DNA of 64,000 nucleotides. Source: Novosphingobium ginsenosidimutans (GTDB taxonomy: Bacteria; Pseudomonadota; Alphaproteobacteria; Sphingomonadales; Sphingomonadaceae). The notes under the pieces were generated by a model, which did no database searches, was not told the origin of the DNA, and saw nothing but the letters and a program-made list of their open reading frames with translations. Below, piece by piece: positions 28,624-38,182 of the stretch. Position 1 is the stretch's first letter, and each line of letters starts with the position of its first letter. A program made the translations under genes and the position numbers. Location of the stretch: contig NZ_CP042345.1 in assembly GCF_007954425.1 (NCBI RefSeq), positions 2,974,001 through 3,038,000 on the forward strand. Direction: 5' to 3'.

Positions 28624-29789
28624 CGCTTACCCTGCCCGCGGCGGATTGGACCAGGCGTGAGGACCTGGCCTTGCTGGTGGCAGCGCTTGGCCCGGGCCAG
28701 TCGCGCTATGTCGGCGGTGCTGTACGTGACACGCTGCTGGGCATAGCGGTCAAGGATGTCGACCTGGCTACCCCGCTCGAACCACGCGCGGTAATGCAAC
28801 AACTGAAGAGCGCGGGAATTCAGGTGGTTCCGACCGGAATCGAACATGGCACCGTAACTGCTGTCCTGCCGCAAGGACCCGTTGAGATCACTACCTTGCG
28901 CCATGACGTCAGTACTGACGGCCGCCGTGCCACGGTGGCCTTTGCCAGCGATTGGCAGGACGATGCCGCCCGGCGCGACTTCACGATCAACGCGCTCTAT
29001 GCCGATCCGGCGACCGGCGAGATCTTTGACTGGTTTGGTGGGCTGGACGATCTTGCCGCACGGCGAGTGCGGTTCATTGGCGATCCGCACCAACGCATCC
29101 GCGAGGATCACTTGCGGATCCTGCGCTATTTCCGCTTTCAAGCGCGGTTCGGTTCGATGCCGGCCGATGCGCCGTCCGAAAGCGCCTGCGCCGAACTGGC
29201 CGCGATGCTCAAGGGCCTGTCGCGCGAACGCGTCGGCATGGAGATGATGAATCTCCTCTCGCTCACCGATCCGGCGCCAACCGTGGCGCGGATGGCAGAG
29301 CTCGGCGTGCTAGAAGTGGTTCTGCCCGAAGCGGATGTAGTGGCCCTCGCGGCGCTGGTGGCCGAGGAAGTGCGCCAGCGGATCGCGCCTGACGCCCTGC
29401 GCCGCCTCGCCGCGCTGCTGCCTGCTGACGTGCAACTGGCCGAAGCCGTAGCAAGCCGCTTTCGTTTGTCAGGAGCGCAAAAGAAGCGGCTGGCGTTGGC
29501 GGCTGCGCGGGAGGGGACCGAGCAGGAAGCCCGCCCCCTTGCCTATCGCCTCGGCATTGATGGCGCGCTTGACCGGCTGCTAATCGCGGGGACGGATGTC
29601 GCTGCACTGGACGGCTGGACCATCCCTGAATTCCCGCTCAAGGGCGGGGAGATTGTGGCGCGCGGAATCAAGGCCGGGCCCGAGGTCGCACGGGTGCTAC
29701 GCCGGGTTGAAAGCGGCTGGATCGCCGCGGGCTTTGCGGACTCTCTCATCCCAGCCCTGCTTGACGCGGAGCTGAGCGAACAGGCGTGA
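28620..29789 (+). CDS. CCA tRNA nucleotidyltransferase
   Basis: A 389-residue class II nucleotidyltransferase that adds or repairs the 3' CCA end of tRNAs. The catalytic region contains SRYVGGAVRDTLLG, KDVDLATPL (DxD motif) and RRDFTINALYADPATGEIFD, followed by REDHLRILRYFRFQARFG in the neck. The start is a GTG at 28620 overlapping the Nudix stop; the frame is open further upstream, but that extension would run across the Nudix gene. The C-terminal body is helical. A poly(A) polymerase activity is an alternative for this family, though only one copy is visible. Confidence 0.93.
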   Translation: MTLTLPAADWTRREDLALLVAALGPGQSRYVGGAVRDTLLGIAVKDVDLATPLEPRAVMQQLKSAGIQVVPTGIEHGTVTAVLPQGPVEITTLRHDVSTDGRRATVAFASDWQDDAARRDFTINALYADPATGEIFDWFGGLDDLAARRVRFIGDPHQRIREDHLRILRYFRFQARFGSMPADAPSESACAELAAMLKGLSRERVGMEMMNLLSLTDPAPTVARMAELGVLEVVLPEADVVALAALVAEEVRQRIAPDALRRLAALLPADVQLAEAVASRFRLSGAQKKRLALAAAREGTEQEARPLAYRLGIDGALDRLLIAGTDVAALDGWTIPEFPLKGGEIVARGIKAGPEVARVLRRVESGWIAAGFADSLIPALLDAELSEQA

Positions 29790-30400
29790 GCGAGCTGGTC
29801 TTCAACGAACCGCTGCTGGTCATCGCGATCCTGGCGGTGCTTGCCGCCGCGACCGGGTGGATGATCGAGCGCGACCGCCCTCGCCTCGCCCGCGGGCTGC
29901 GCCAGACGGGCTACCTAGGGATGCTCGCGGCCGGACTGCTGCTGGTCGGCCAACTGGCCTATACTGCCGAACGCTCTGATGCCGCGCTGGAACTGCACCG
30001 CCGCCCGGCGCTGTCCGTCAGCGGCGGCGAGACAATCGTGCCAATGGCCAGTGACGGCCACTTCTGGGTAACCGCGGAGGTCAACGGACGCGAGCTCGAC
30101 TTCCTGATCGATACCGGCGCGACCTTCACCGGGATCGGCCGCGATGCGGCAGAGAAACTCGGGATCCAACCCGACCCGCAACAGGCCCCGCTAGAGCTGG
30201 AAACCGCCAACGGCGTGATTACCGCCACCATGGGCAAGATCGAGGCCCTGCGCTTCGGCAATATCGAAGTCCGCGGCCTACCCGTGGCCGTGCCGCAGGA
30301 TACGGCTGACGATACACAGGTGATCGGTATGAACCTGCTCAGCCAGCTAGCCAGCTGGCGGGTCGAAGGCGAGAAACTGGTCCTGGTGCCAAAGCGTTAG
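29786..30400 (+). CDS. clan AA aspartic protease, membrane anchored
   Basis: A 204-residue retropepsin-like protein of the TIGR02281 type. Two N-terminal membrane segments ([18 protein letters not shown] and [16 protein letters not shown]) anchor it; the protease domain faces the periplasm. [21 protein letters not shown] holds the catalytic Asp in DTGA, and [19 protein letters not shown] is the C-terminal signature. Such proteases act as homodimers. The start is a GTG at 29786 overlapping the CCA transferase stop. It converges on parC with a 4-nt overlap. Confidence 0.9.
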   Translation: MSELVFNEPLLVIAILAVLAAATGWMIERDRPRLARGLRQTGYLGMLAAGLLLVGQLAYTAERSDAALELHRRPALSVSGGETIVPMASDGHFWVTAEVNGRELDFLIDTGATFTGIGRDAAEKLGIQPDPQQAPLELETANGVITATMGKIEALRFGNIEVRGLPVAVPQDTADDTQVIGMNLLSQLASWRVEGEKLVLVPKR

Positions 30401-32682
30401 AACTTGTTGTCCCGCGGGAAGCCGTTGGGCGGCAGCCGGCCTGCCGCCCCGCGCGCCACCTTCCACAAGCGCATGTCGCTCTCGGTTCGGGTCCTGCCGC
30501 TGTCGCCGCCCATCTTCCACGACAGGCCTTCGTCCAGCTTCAGCGTCGTCGCATCAGCCAGCCCGCCATCGCGATAGCGCTGCAGGGTTACGCCCTGGCC
30601 CTTGGCGAGGATCGGCAGCTCTTCCAGGCTGAAGATCACCAGTTTGCGGTTGTCACCCACCACAGCAATGTGATCGTGCTCGGCCGGGATTTCACGCACG
30701 ACTGCCAGCTTCACGCCTGGCTTGGTGGTCATCACCCCGCGGCCCTTGCGCGTTTCGGCAAGCAGTTCGTCTGCTTCGGCCGCGAAGCCGCGCCCGGCAT
30801 TGCTGGCCAGCAAAAGCTGCGCCTTGGGCTTATAGACCAGCAGGCCCACGATCTCTGCCCCGGCATCGATATCGATCATTGTCCTGATCGGTTCGCCGAA
30901 CCCGCGCGCTGACGGCAGCTTGTCGCACCCAAGCGTATAGAACCGCCCATTGTCGCAGGCGACCAGCAGCTTGTCGGTGGTCTGGGCGTGAAGCGCGAAG
31001 GCCGGCCCATCGCCTTCCTTGAACTTGAAATCCTTGTCGAGCGGCTCGTGGCCGCTGGCGCCGCGGACCCAGCCCTTGGCCGAGAGGATCACCGTTACCG
31101 GTGCCTTCTCGATCATCGCGTCCATCGAAAACTCAACCGTTGGCGCGGCCTCGGCAATGGTGGTCCGCCGGCGGCCAAGAGGCGTGTCTTCGGCGTAGTC
31201 CTTGCGCAGGTTGCTCAGGTCACGCTTAAGCCGGGTGCGCTGGCGTGCCGGGCTTTCGAGCAGCTTTTCCAGTTCTTCCTTCTCAGTCAGCAGGTCATCC
31301 CGCTCACGCCGCAGCTCCATTTCCTCCAGCTTGCGCAAGGAGCGCAGCCGCATGTTGAGGATCGCTTCAGCCTGGCGGTCAGTCAGGCCGAATTCGGCCA
31401 TCATCACCGGCTTGGGCTCATCTTCGGTGCGGATGATCTCGATCACCCGGTCAAGGTTGAGGTAAGCGATGATATAGCCGTCGAGCAGTTCCAGCCGGTC
31501 GGCAATCTTGGCCAGACGATGCTGGCTGCGCCGGACCAGGATGTCGATCTGGCTCTTGATCCATTCCTGAAGCACCAGCTTGAGACTGAGCACGCCGGGC
31601 GTGCGGCTGGCATCGAGGACGTTGAGGTTGAGCCCGAACCGGGTTTCCAGATCGGTCAGCTTGAATAGCGATTCCTTGAGCAGTTCGGGATCGACGTTGC
31701 GGCTCTTCGGCACGAAGACAAGCCGGATCTGCTCATCCGATTCATCACGGACGTCTTCCAGGATCGGCAACTTCTTGTCGGCGATCAGCTGGGCGACCTG
31801 CTCGATCAGCTTGCCCTTGGGGAGCTGATACGGGATCTCCGAAATCACCAGCTGCCAGGCCCCGCCGCCCAGCTTTTCAATGCCGGTTTCTTCCCAAGTG
31901 CCATCCGCATTTCGCCCGGTCGAAAAGCGTCCGCGCACGCGCAGCGCGCCGCGCCCGGTCTCATAGGCGCGCGAGATAACCTCGCGGCTTTCGGCCACGA
32001 TCCCGCCCGTGGCAAAATCTGGCCCGTGGAACAGCTCCATCAGCTGGGCGTGTTCGGCATGGGGATTGTCGATCAGCAGTAGGGCGGAATCGATGATCTC
32101 GGCCACGTTGTGGCTGGGGATATTGGTAGCCATCCCGACGGCGATCCCACTGGAGCCATTGGCCAGCAGGTTGGGGAACAGGCCCGGGAAGATCTCTGGC
32201 TCTTCCTCCTCGCCATTGTAGGTCGGAATGAAGTTGACCGTGCCTTCGTCCAGGCCGGCCATCAGCTGGATCGCAGTCTTGGTAAGCCGCGCTTCGGTGT
32301 AGCGGTAGGCAGCGGCGTTATCGCCGTCGATATTGCCAAAGTTTCCCTGCCCGTCGACCAACGGGTAACGCAGCGAAAAATCCTGCGCGAGGCGGACCAT
32401 GGCGTCATAGACCGACTGATCGCCATGGGGGTGATACTTACCGATGACATCGCCGACCACGCGGGCCGACTTCTTGTAGGCATCGTTGGGATTGAGCTTC
32501 AATTGACGCATCGCCCACAGCAGGCGGCGGTGGACTGGCTTCAGCCCGTCGCGCAGGTCGGGCAGCGAGCGAGCAGTGATCGTCGACAGGGCATAAACGA
32601 GATAGCGCTCGGACAGCGCCGCATCGAACGGCGCGTCGACGATGGCGTCGAAGGGATCGGGTTCAGTCGTGTCGGTCGTCAT
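30397..32682 (-). CDS. parC: DNA topoisomerase IV subunit A
   Basis: A 761-residue subunit that breaks and rejoins DNA during decatenation. The winged-helix region holds [20 protein letters not shown] and [19 protein letters not shown]; the catalytic tyrosine is in [31 protein letters not shown] follows. The C-terminal beta-pinwheel begins near residue 500. The usual Ser80 position of E. coli ParC is Gln here (GDQSVYD), which I take as an ordinary lineage variant. It is not next to parE in this window. Confidence 0.95.
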   Translation of the reverse strand: MTTDTTEPDPFDAIVDAPFDAALSERYLVYALSTITARSLPDLRDGLKPVHRRLLWAMRQLKLNPNDAYKKSARVVGDVIGKYHPHGDQSVYDAMVRLAQDFSLRYPLVDGQGNFGNIDGDNAAAYRYTEARLTKTAIQLMAGLDEGTVNFIPTYNGEEEEPEIFPGLFPNLLANGSSGIAVGMATNIPSHNVAEIIDSALLLIDNPHAEHAQLMELFHGPDFATGGIVAESREVISRAYETGRGALRVRGRFSTGRNADGTWEETGIEKLGGGAWQLVISEIPYQLPKGKLIEQVAQLIADKKLPILEDVRDESDEQIRLVFVPKSRNVDPELLKESLFKLTDLETRFGLNLNVLDASRTPGVLSLKLVLQEWIKSQIDILVRRSQHRLAKIADRLELLDGYIIAYLNLDRVIEIIRTEDEPKPVMMAEFGLTDRQAEAILNMRLRSLRKLEEMELRRERDDLLTEKEELEKLLESPARQRTRLKRDLSNLRKDYAEDTPLGRRRTTIAEAAPTVEFSMDAMIEKAPVTVILSAKGWVRGASGHEPLDKDFKFKEGDGPAFALHAQTTDKLLVACDNGRFYTLGCDKLPSARGFGEPIRTMIDIDAGAEIVGLLVYKPKAQLLLASNAGRGFAAEADELLAETRKGRGVMTTKPGVKLAVVREIPAEHDHIAVVGDNRKLVIFSLEELPILAKGQGVTLQRYRDGGLADATTLKLDEGLSWKMGGDSGRTRTESDMRLWKVARGAAGRLPPNGFPRDNKF

Positions 32683-32723
32683 TGGCCAGCGCCCTAGCAG
32701 GGCGGGAATCCTGCCGCCAAGGG

Positions 32724-33056
32724 TCAGCGGCGTTGCATGTTGTGGCTTTCCCCCGGAATCCGCACTTCCAGCCCGTCGAGCGCCGCGGTCAGGACGATCT
32801 GGCAGGCGAGCCGGCTGGTGCGGGTGACCCCGGCGGCAAGATCGAGCATGTCCTCCTCGTCCTCGCTTGCACGGGGGAGCTTGCCGAACCAGTCCTTGCC
32901 AATGATCACGTGGCAGGTGGAACAGGCCATCTGCCCTTCGCAGGTGCCCTCAAGCGGCATGTCTGCATTCTGCGCCACTTCCAGCAGCCGGTCTCCTTCA
33001 GCAGCCTTGGCCTCGACGCGATCGCCCTTGGCGGTAATGAAGGTAACCTTGGGCAT
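32724..33056 (-). CDS. [2Fe-2S] ferredoxin, adrenodoxin type
   Basis: A 110-residue ferredoxin with cluster ligands Cys39, Cys45, Cys48 ([14 protein letters not shown]) and Cys85 (RLACQIV), the spacing of vertebrate-type/Isc ferredoxins. [21 protein letters not shown] is the usual beta-grasp opening. It probably donates electrons in iron-sulfur assembly or to a cytochrome P450. It starts 3 nt after the cysteine desulfurase stop, which favours a role in cluster assembly. Confidence 0.93.
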   Translation of the reverse strand: MPKVTFITAKGDRVEAKAAEGDRLLEVAQNADMPLEGTCEGQMACSTCHVIIGKDWFGKLPRASEDEEDMLDLAAGVTRTSRLACQIVLTAALDGLEVRIPGESHNMQRR

Positions 33057-33059
33057 TAA

Positions 33060-34151
33060 TCAGACTCCCTGGGCCTGGGCGGCGGCTTCGAGCGCGCGGC
33101 AGGCCGTTTCAACTTCGTCATGGGTGGTATAGCGGCCGAAACCAAGGCGAATCGAATTGCGGGCCTCAGCCGGTTCCAACCCGATTGCGGTCAACACCCG
33201 GCTGGGTGCTCCCGTGCCGCTGCCACAAGCAGATCCAGCCGAGAAGGCGATGTCGCGGCAATCGCTGAGGAGGCGCGGGAAATTCAGCCCTGCCAATCGC
33301 AGGCTGAGGTTGCCGGGCCAGCGCGCGCTTTCGCTGCCGTTCACAGTCCAGCGGGACAGGACTGAGCGAGCCAGTTCAGCAAGGCCGGACAGGTGCTGGA
33401 AGTCCTGTTCCATCCGTGCCTTGGCCAGCGCTGCAGCCGCGCCGAACCCGGCGCAAAGGGCAGGGCTGAGCGTACCTGAACGCAAACCGCTTTCCTGGCC
33501 GCCCCCGGCGATCAATGGGCCGATCTTGACGCCATCCCGGACCCACAGAGCACCGATCCCCTTAGGACCATAAAGCTTGTGCGCGGTGATCGCGATCAGG
33601 TCCGCACCTTCGGGTGGAGCAAGCTTGCCAGCGCCCTGGACCGCATCGCAGAGGAATAGCGCCCCCGCCTCTTGCGCGCGTTCGGCCAGGCGTTCGACCG
33701 GCTGGATCGTACCGATCTCGTTATTGACCTGCATGACTGCGACCAGGCCTACGCCGTCCGGCAGAGCCACTTCCGGATCAACCAGGCCCTGCGCGCTTAC
33801 CGGCAGCTCGTGAACCGCTTCGCCGCTCGCAATCGCGGCGTTGACCACAGCGGAATGTTCGATCGCGGAATAGGCGATGGCACCGCGCGTGACCGAACGA
33901 AGCGCCTGGTTGAGCGCCTCGGTCGCGCCGCTGGTAAAGATCACCCGCCCGCCCCTGGGGAGAAGGCTGGCCACCTGCTCGCGGGCCACTTCCACCGCTG
34001 CCGCTGCGGCCCGCCCGGCCCGGTGCATCGAATGGGGATTGGCAAAGCCCAAGGACTCGGGGCCGGACAGCCAGGGCAGCATGGCTTGCAGCGCCTCGGG
34101 CGCAAGCGGCGTGGTGGCCTGGTGGTCAAGATAGATGGGTTTGCCGGTCAT
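33060..34151 (-). CDS. cysteine desulfurase family protein
   Basis: A 363-residue class V aminotransferase-fold enzyme that takes sulfur from cysteine to a persulfide for iron-sulfur clusters and thio-cofactors. It opens MTGKPIYLDHQATTPLAPEA; VIFTSGATEALNQALR binds the PLP phosphate. ITAHKLYGPKGIGALWV holds the PLP lysine, and FSAGSACGSGTGAPS carries the catalytic cysteine. The IscS-like motif order is complete, though shorter than IscS (about 404). It lies directly upstream of the ferredoxin. An SufS/SufBCD cluster is not visible. Confidence 0.92.
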   Translation of the reverse strand: MTGKPIYLDHQATTPLAPEALQAMLPWLSGPESLGFANPHSMHRAGRAAAAAVEVAREQVASLLPRGGRVIFTSGATEALNQALRSVTRGAIAYSAIEHSAVVNAAIASGEAVHELPVSAQGLVDPEVALPDGVGLVAVMQVNNEIGTIQPVERLAERAQEAGALFLCDAVQGAGKLAPPEGADLIAITAHKLYGPKGIGALWVRDGVKIGPLIAGGGQESGLRSGTLSPALCAGFGAAAALAKARMEQDFQHLSGLAELARSVLSRWTVNGSESARWPGNLSLRLAGLNFPRLLSDCRDIAFSAGSACGSGTGAPSRVLTAIGLEPAEARNSIRLGFGRYTTHDEVETACRALEAAAQAQGV

Positions 34152-34163
34152 GGTTCGGAAAAG

Positions 34164-34191
34164 TTGCTTTTCGAAGGTCCGTTTCTATATA
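34164..34191 (+). promoter_or_regulatory. candidate promoter for the alpha/beta hydrolase
   Basis: TTGCTT (34164-34169) and TATATA (34186-34191) are separated by 16 bp, upstream of the gene starting at 34283. The predicted leader would be about 85 nt. The TATATA box is self-complementary and could also serve the divergent cysteine desulfurase. Confidence 0.4.
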
Positions 34192-34282
34192 GCGCCTCTC
34201 TCCCGATCATAGCCCCATCTGGTCCGGTGCGCCGTTTTCTCCGGCGGCCCCTGGGTGGAGCAGCCAAGAAGCAGGTACCGCC

Positions 34283-34939
34283 ATGCCGTCAGTCATCTTC
34301 CCCGGCCCCGAAGGTCGCCTTGAAGGGCGTTTCCAGCCCGCCACCCGTCCGCGCGCGCCGGTCGCCATGATCCTGCACCCGCACCCCCAGGCCGGCGGGA
34401 CGATGAACGATCGCATCACCATGGCGATGTACAAGACCTTCCAGGCGCGTGGCTTTGCCACGCTGCGCTTCAACTTCCGCGGCGTCGGCCGCAGCCAGGG
34501 CAGCTTTGACAACGGTATCGGCGAGTTGAGCGATGCGGCCGCAGCGCTTGACTGGGTCCAGTCCATCCACCCGGAAGCCAGCACGACCTGGATCGCCGGT
34601 TACAGCTTTGGCGCGCTGATCGGCATGCAGCTGCTGATGCGCCGTCCGGAAATCCGCGGCTTCATCTCGGTCGCCCCACCCGCCAACATGTATGATTTCA
34701 GCTTCCTTGCCCCCTGCCCCGCCTCGGGCATAATCATCCAGGGCGCTCAGGATACGGTGGTAACCCCGGGCGCGGTGCAAAAGCTGGTCGATAAGCTGCG
34801 CACCCAAAAGCACATCACGATCCATCATGATGAAGTTCCCCGCGCCAACCATTTTTTCGAGAACGAGCTCGACGATATGATGCGCGCGGTCGACAACTAC
34901 CTCGACATGCGCCTCGCCCCGGATTGCCCGATCCGCTGA
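34283..34939 (+). CDS. alpha/beta hydrolase, serine-aminopeptidase-like
   Basis: A 218-residue soluble hydrolase without a signal peptide. AMILHPHPQAGGTMNDRI forms the oxyanion region, LRFNFRGVGRSQGSFDNG is typical of this subgroup, and the nucleophile is Ser in WIAGYSFGALIGMQL. IIQGAQDTVVTPG likely supplies the acid and RANHFFENEL the His. The family is related to YjjU-like or dienelactone-type hydrolases of unknown substrate. It is divergent from the cysteine desulfurase and converges on a small membrane gene 4 nt away. Confidence 0.85.
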   Translation: MPSVIFPGPEGRLEGRFQPATRPRAPVAMILHPHPQAGGTMNDRITMAMYKTFQARGFATLRFNFRGVGRSQGSFDNGIGELSDAAAALDWVQSIHPEASTTWIAGYSFGALIGMQLLMRRPEIRGFISVAPPANMYDFSFLAPCPASGIIIQGAQDTVVTPGAVQKLVDKLRTQKHITIHHDEVPRANHFFENELDDMMRAVDNYLDMRLAPDCPIR

Positions 34940-34943
34940 GTGT

Positions 34944-35150
34944 TCAGGCGGGCTTCTCGTCCGCGCGAGCAACGGGCGCTTCGCCGCTGTCGTAAGGCAC
35001 AGTCCAGATCGCGACATTGATCCCGGCGACCAGCGCCAGGATCACCAGCAGCGCTGCCTTGCGCCGCTCGCCCCGCCGCCATTGTAGCGCGGCACCGGCA
35101 AGCATCAGCAGGACAGCCAGGGTCAGCAGCGACAGGACGGTGGTGATCAT
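34944..35150 (-). CDS. small two-helix membrane protein
   Basis: A 68-residue protein with helices at about residues 5-24 (VLSLLTLAVLLMLAGAALQW) and 33-51 (ALLVILALVAGINVAIWTV), joined by a strongly basic loop (RRGERRKA). The C-terminal tail is polar and acidic. It follows the DUF937 gene by 3 nt in the same direction. I do not recognise a family; a membrane accessory role is all that can be said. Confidence 0.65.
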   Translation of the reverse strand: MITTVLSLLTLAVLLMLAGAALQWRRGERRKAALLVILALVAGINVAIWTVPYDSGEAPVARADEKPA

Positions 35151-35153
35151 CGC

Positions 35154-35675
35154 CTAGTCGTCGGCGCTGCCGATCAGGGCGTCAAGTGGATTGGGGGCAC
35201 CCGCTAGATCGAGCAGCGGCCCAAGCTCAGCCAGACGGTCCGCCTCCGACATATGCCCGGCGCGCGCCGAGACATATCCGCCTGATAGCATCGCTAGCAG
35301 AGGCAGGACCTGCGCCACGATTTCGCTCGGCAGCTCGCTTTGCGCAGCTGCTGCCGCGACGACCTGCTGGGTCAGACCTGGACCGAAGATACGGGCTACG
35401 ATCGCCTCACCCAGATGCGGCCCGGCCTGGTCGTTCTGCAAAACGGCGCTGGCCATTGCACCGCCGCCCAGTTCCTCCAGCCATTCCAGCTGGGAGGTCA
35501 ATCCGGCCGAGCGGTTATCAGCCTGCTCGACATCGCGCCGAAAGCCCGCGCGGACCAGTGGCAGTAGCGCAGTCGCGGCGGCCAGGGCCATGGGCGGGGC
35601 AATGTCCAGCTGGCGGGCAATGGCAACAACCCCGCCACTGCGACGCAGGACATCTAGCAAGCCGGGGTCAGGCAT
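35154..35675 (-). CDS. DUF937-like protein
   Basis: A 173-residue protein. LLDVLRRSGGVVAIARQLDI with MALAAATALLPLVRAGFRR near the start, a Gly/Ala-rich centre, and GPHLGEAIVARIFGPGLTQQ followed by VAQVLPLLAMLSGGYVSA are the repeated helical blocks of the DUF937 family. Function is unknown. The central part is low in hydrophobicity and the protein is probably cytoplasmic. It is paired with the small membrane gene downstream. Confidence 0.7.
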   Translation of the reverse strand: MPDPGLLDVLRRSGGVVAIARQLDIAPPMALAAATALLPLVRAGFRRDVEQADNRSAGLTSQLEWLEELGGGAMASAVLQNDQAGPHLGEAIVARIFGPGLTQQVVAAAAAQSELPSEIVAQVLPLLAMLSGGYVSARAGHMSEADRLAELGPLLDLAGAPNPLDALIGSADD

Positions 35676-35800
35676 TCGGAGTACTCATCGGCTTCTGCAC
35701 TTGTTCTACCCGGATGCGACCCCTGGGCCTTGCTACGTTATGCCAATTGCAGGGTTGCTGCCAATTGTATCGCGTAGTTATCCTGAGGTTCCGCTCAGAT

Positions 35801-35829
35801 TTGACAGGGGGCGTTTGGCGCAGCACGAT
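35801..35829 (+). promoter_or_regulatory. candidate promoter with consensus -35 before the DUF885 gene
   Basis: A perfect TTGACA (35801-35806) lies 17 bp from a weak CACGAT (35824-35829). Initiation would fall near 35836, the ATG itself, and no Shine-Dalgarno element is visible, so a leaderless transcript is possible. Confidence 0.35.
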
Positions 35830-35835
35830 TAGGCC

Positions 35836-37668
35836 ATGGAATCCATGTCACTTTCCCGTCGCCAGAGCCTGCACCTGCTTGGGGCGACGGCCACCGCAGC
35901 AATTCTTCCGGGTTGCGCCAACCGCTTGGCCGCTGCCAGCAAACCGGACAGCGCTGCCGCCCTGCTCGATTCGCTGGCCTGGCAGCTGATCGAACAGAGC
36001 CCCGAGGGCGCAACCTCGCTTGGGATCGACACCGGCGCCCACGCCGCACTGCGCGGCAGGCTGGGTGATCGCTCCGCCGCCGGGCAAAAGGCCACGGCAG
36101 CAGTGCTGCGGCGTGGGCTCAAGCAGGTGGAGGCGATCAACGGCGAAGCGCTCGATCCCGACACGCGCACGAGCCTGGCTGTGGTCCGCAGCGCCTTCCG
36201 CACCTCGCTTAAGGGCTTTGATCTGCCATATGGCGACGTGGCAGTCGGCGGCTGGCGCAATACGCCCTATGTCGTAATCCAGAATGTCGGCGGTTATCTT
36301 GATATCCCGCGCTTCCTCGACAGCGATCATCCAGTCCGCAATGCGTTCGATGCGGAAGCTTACCTCGCCCGCCTTGGTGCCTTTCCAGCGCTGCTGGAGG
36401 GCGAGCTGGACCGGATCCAGTCGGCCCGCGGCATGGGCCTGGTGCCTCCTTCGTTCCTGCTCGACAAAGCGATCCGGCAGATGGAAACGCAGTTGGCGAG
36501 CCTGCGCGATGGCGGCGACCTGACGCGGTCTCTGGTGCGCCGCACCGCTACGATTCCAGGGGATTGGGAGGCGCGCGCCAAGGCTTTATCGACCGGACCA
36601 GTCGCAGCCGCTCTCGAACGCCAGTTGGCCGAACTCAAGCTGCAACGCACGCTCGCCACCAGCGACGCCGGCCTGTGGGCACGGCCGCGCGGCGATGAAT
36701 GGTACGCTTGGGGCCTGTCTGCCAGCACGACGACCGCCCGCACGCCGGAGGAAGTCCACCAGATCGGCCAGGAACAGCTCGCGCTGCTGCATGGCCGGAT
36801 GAACCCAATTCTACGTTCGCTTGGCTATACCAGCGGCACGGTGGGCGAACGGATGACCGCGCTGGGCAAGGACCCGCGCTTTACCTTCCCCAATGATGAC
36901 AAGGGCCGGGCCGAGATCATTGCGCTCATGCAGTCAAAGGTCGACTATATGCGCGCCCAGGCGCCGCGCGCGTTTGGGCACCCGGTAAAGGGCAACCTGG
37001 AGATCCGCCGTCTGCCCCCGGCCGAGGAAGCTGGTGCGCCTGGAGCTTATGGCGGAGCGGGCTCGATCGACGGATCAATCCCGGGCAAGATCTGGATCAA
37101 CCTTAGCACGACCGAGCTGCACAGCCGCTACAGCTTGCCAACCCTGGCCTTCCATGAAGGGATTTTCGGGCACGTCTGGCAGGGCGAATATGCCAACCGG
37201 CTCCCGCTGATCCGCACCTTGCTGGCCTTCAACGCCTATTCCGAAGGCTGGGCGCTTTATGCCGAGACGCTGGGCGATGAGTTGGGGGCCTACGAAGGCG
37301 ATCCGGTCGGGCAGTTGGGCTACCTGCAGTCCATTGCCTTCCGTGCCTGCCGCCTGGTGGTCGATACCGGGCTACACGCCAAGCGTTGGACTCGCGAACA
37401 GGCGATTGACTGGTTTGCCAACACCAACGGTTCAGGCCGTGCCGAGGTTTCAAGCGAAGTCGATCGCTATTGCTCCTGGCCCGGCCAGGCCTGTGGCTAC
37501 AAGATCGGTCACAGCGAGATCCTCAATCAGCGCGACCGGGCCAAGGCAGCGCTTGGCTCGAAGTACGATCTGCGGGACTATAACGATGCAGTGGTGGGCG
37601 GCGGCAATGTCCCGCTCGATGTCCTGGCCCAGAACGTGGACCGCTACATCGCCGCCAAGCAGGGCTAG
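35836..37668 (+). CDS. DUF885 family metallopeptidase-like lipoprotein
   Basis: A 610-residue exported protein. The N-terminus has a twin-arginine-like SRRQSLHLLGATATAAILPG followed by Cys, so it may be a Tat-exported lipoprotein. The DUF885 domain shows VQNVGGYLDIPRFLDSDHP and the metal-binding FHEGIFGHVWQGEYANRLP (H-E-x3-G-H), then AYSEGWALYAETLGDELGAY with the third ligand Glu. PGQACGYKIGHSEILNQRD is the C-terminal signature. Members are gluzincin-like peptidases, but a natural substrate is not known. A second ATG at 35845 is possible. Confidence 0.88.
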   Translation: MESMSLSRRQSLHLLGATATAAILPGCANRLAAASKPDSAAALLDSLAWQLIEQSPEGATSLGIDTGAHAALRGRLGDRSAAGQKATAAVLRRGLKQVEAINGEALDPDTRTSLAVVRSAFRTSLKGFDLPYGDVAVGGWRNTPYVVIQNVGGYLDIPRFLDSDHPVRNAFDAEAYLARLGAFPALLEGELDRIQSARGMGLVPPSFLLDKAIRQMETQLASLRDGGDLTRSLVRRTATIPGDWEARAKALSTGPVAAALERQLAELKLQRTLATSDAGLWARPRGDEWYAWGLSASTTTARTPEEVHQIGQEQLALLHGRMNPILRSLGYTSGTVGERMTALGKDPRFTFPNDDKGRAEIIALMQSKVDYMRAQAPRAFGHPVKGNLEIRRLPPAEEAGAPGAYGGAGSIDGSIPGKIWINLSTTELHSRYSLPTLAFHEGIFGHVWQGEYANRLPLIRTLLAFNAYSEGWALYAETLGDELGAYEGDPVGQLGYLQSIAFRACRLVVDTGLHAKRWTREQAIDWFANTNGSGRAEVSSEVDRYCSWPGQACGYKIGHSEILNQRDRAKAALGSKYDLRDYNDAVVGGGNVPLDVLAQNVDRYIAAKQG

Positions 37669-37680
37669 AGGTCGAACCGA

Positions 37681-38136
37681 CTAGATCGGAGTAAGTTCGG
37701 GCGCGATCCATCCCCGCCGCGCCGCAACCGAGAACAGCACTTCACGGCTGTAAAACCGCAGTGGCCATTCGCGCGCGCCCACGGCGCTGCTCAAAAGGGC
37801 ATTGACCCGTTCAGCCAGACCATCGGCCCGGGAATCCGTCAAGAACCGCCGGACCCCGCGGATATACAGCTGGGTCAGGGTCTCGTGATAGCCCTGGGTA
37901 TCATCGTTCACCCCGCCGACGCTTTCGTTGTAGCGGCGAATGATCGCGGGCAGGTCACGCTCAGGCAGAATGTCAGGCCGCTCGGTCAGCAGCCACAGAC
38001 AGGCGGCCAGATGCGCTTCATGCGTCCACTCGGCGCGCGGCAAGGTGCAATCGAGCAAGCCGTTGCCAATGCGGCGCACTGCGGCGGCGTCGGCAAACCG
38101 GCGGATCGGCCAGGAAAGGTCGAAATCTTCAGACAT
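37681..38136 (-). CDS. conserved hypothetical protein
   Basis: A 151-residue soluble protein. LPRAEWTHEAHLAACLWLLT and the motif RYNESVGGVNDDTQGYHETL are strongly patterned, with His and Glu residues that could bind metal. The C-terminal part holds REWPLRFYSREVLFSVAARRG. The pattern resembles a helical bundle, but I cannot name the family. It converges with DUF885 (12 bp between stops) and lies upstream of pckA, separated by a hairpin. Confidence 0.65.
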   Translation of the reverse strand: MSEDFDLSWPIRRFADAAAVRRIGNGLLDCTLPRAEWTHEAHLAACLWLLTERPDILPERDLPAIIRRYNESVGGVNDDTQGYHETLTQLYIRGVRRFLTDSRADGLAERVNALLSSAVGAREWPLRFYSREVLFSVAARRGWIAPELTPI

Positions 38137-38160
38137 CAGGAACTCCGGGTCTCATCACGA

Positions 38161-38179
38161 GGCCCGGAAGTTCCGGGCC
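38161..38179 (-). terminator. GC-rich hairpin after pckA
   Basis: A near-perfect palindrome GGCCCGGAAGTTCCGGGCC lies 3 bp past the pckA stop on the transcribed minus strand. The stem is strong (seven G-C rich pairs plus flanks), but no U-tract follows, so it may be a transcript-stabilising hairpin rather than a classical intrinsic terminator. Confidence 0.5.
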
Positions 38180-38182
38180 GGA

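Noticed and set aside
30397..32682. Quinolone-resistance mutation in ParC (Gln at the Ser80 position)
   Set aside because: The GDQSVYD form appears to be an ordinary lineage variant and not evidence of resistance.
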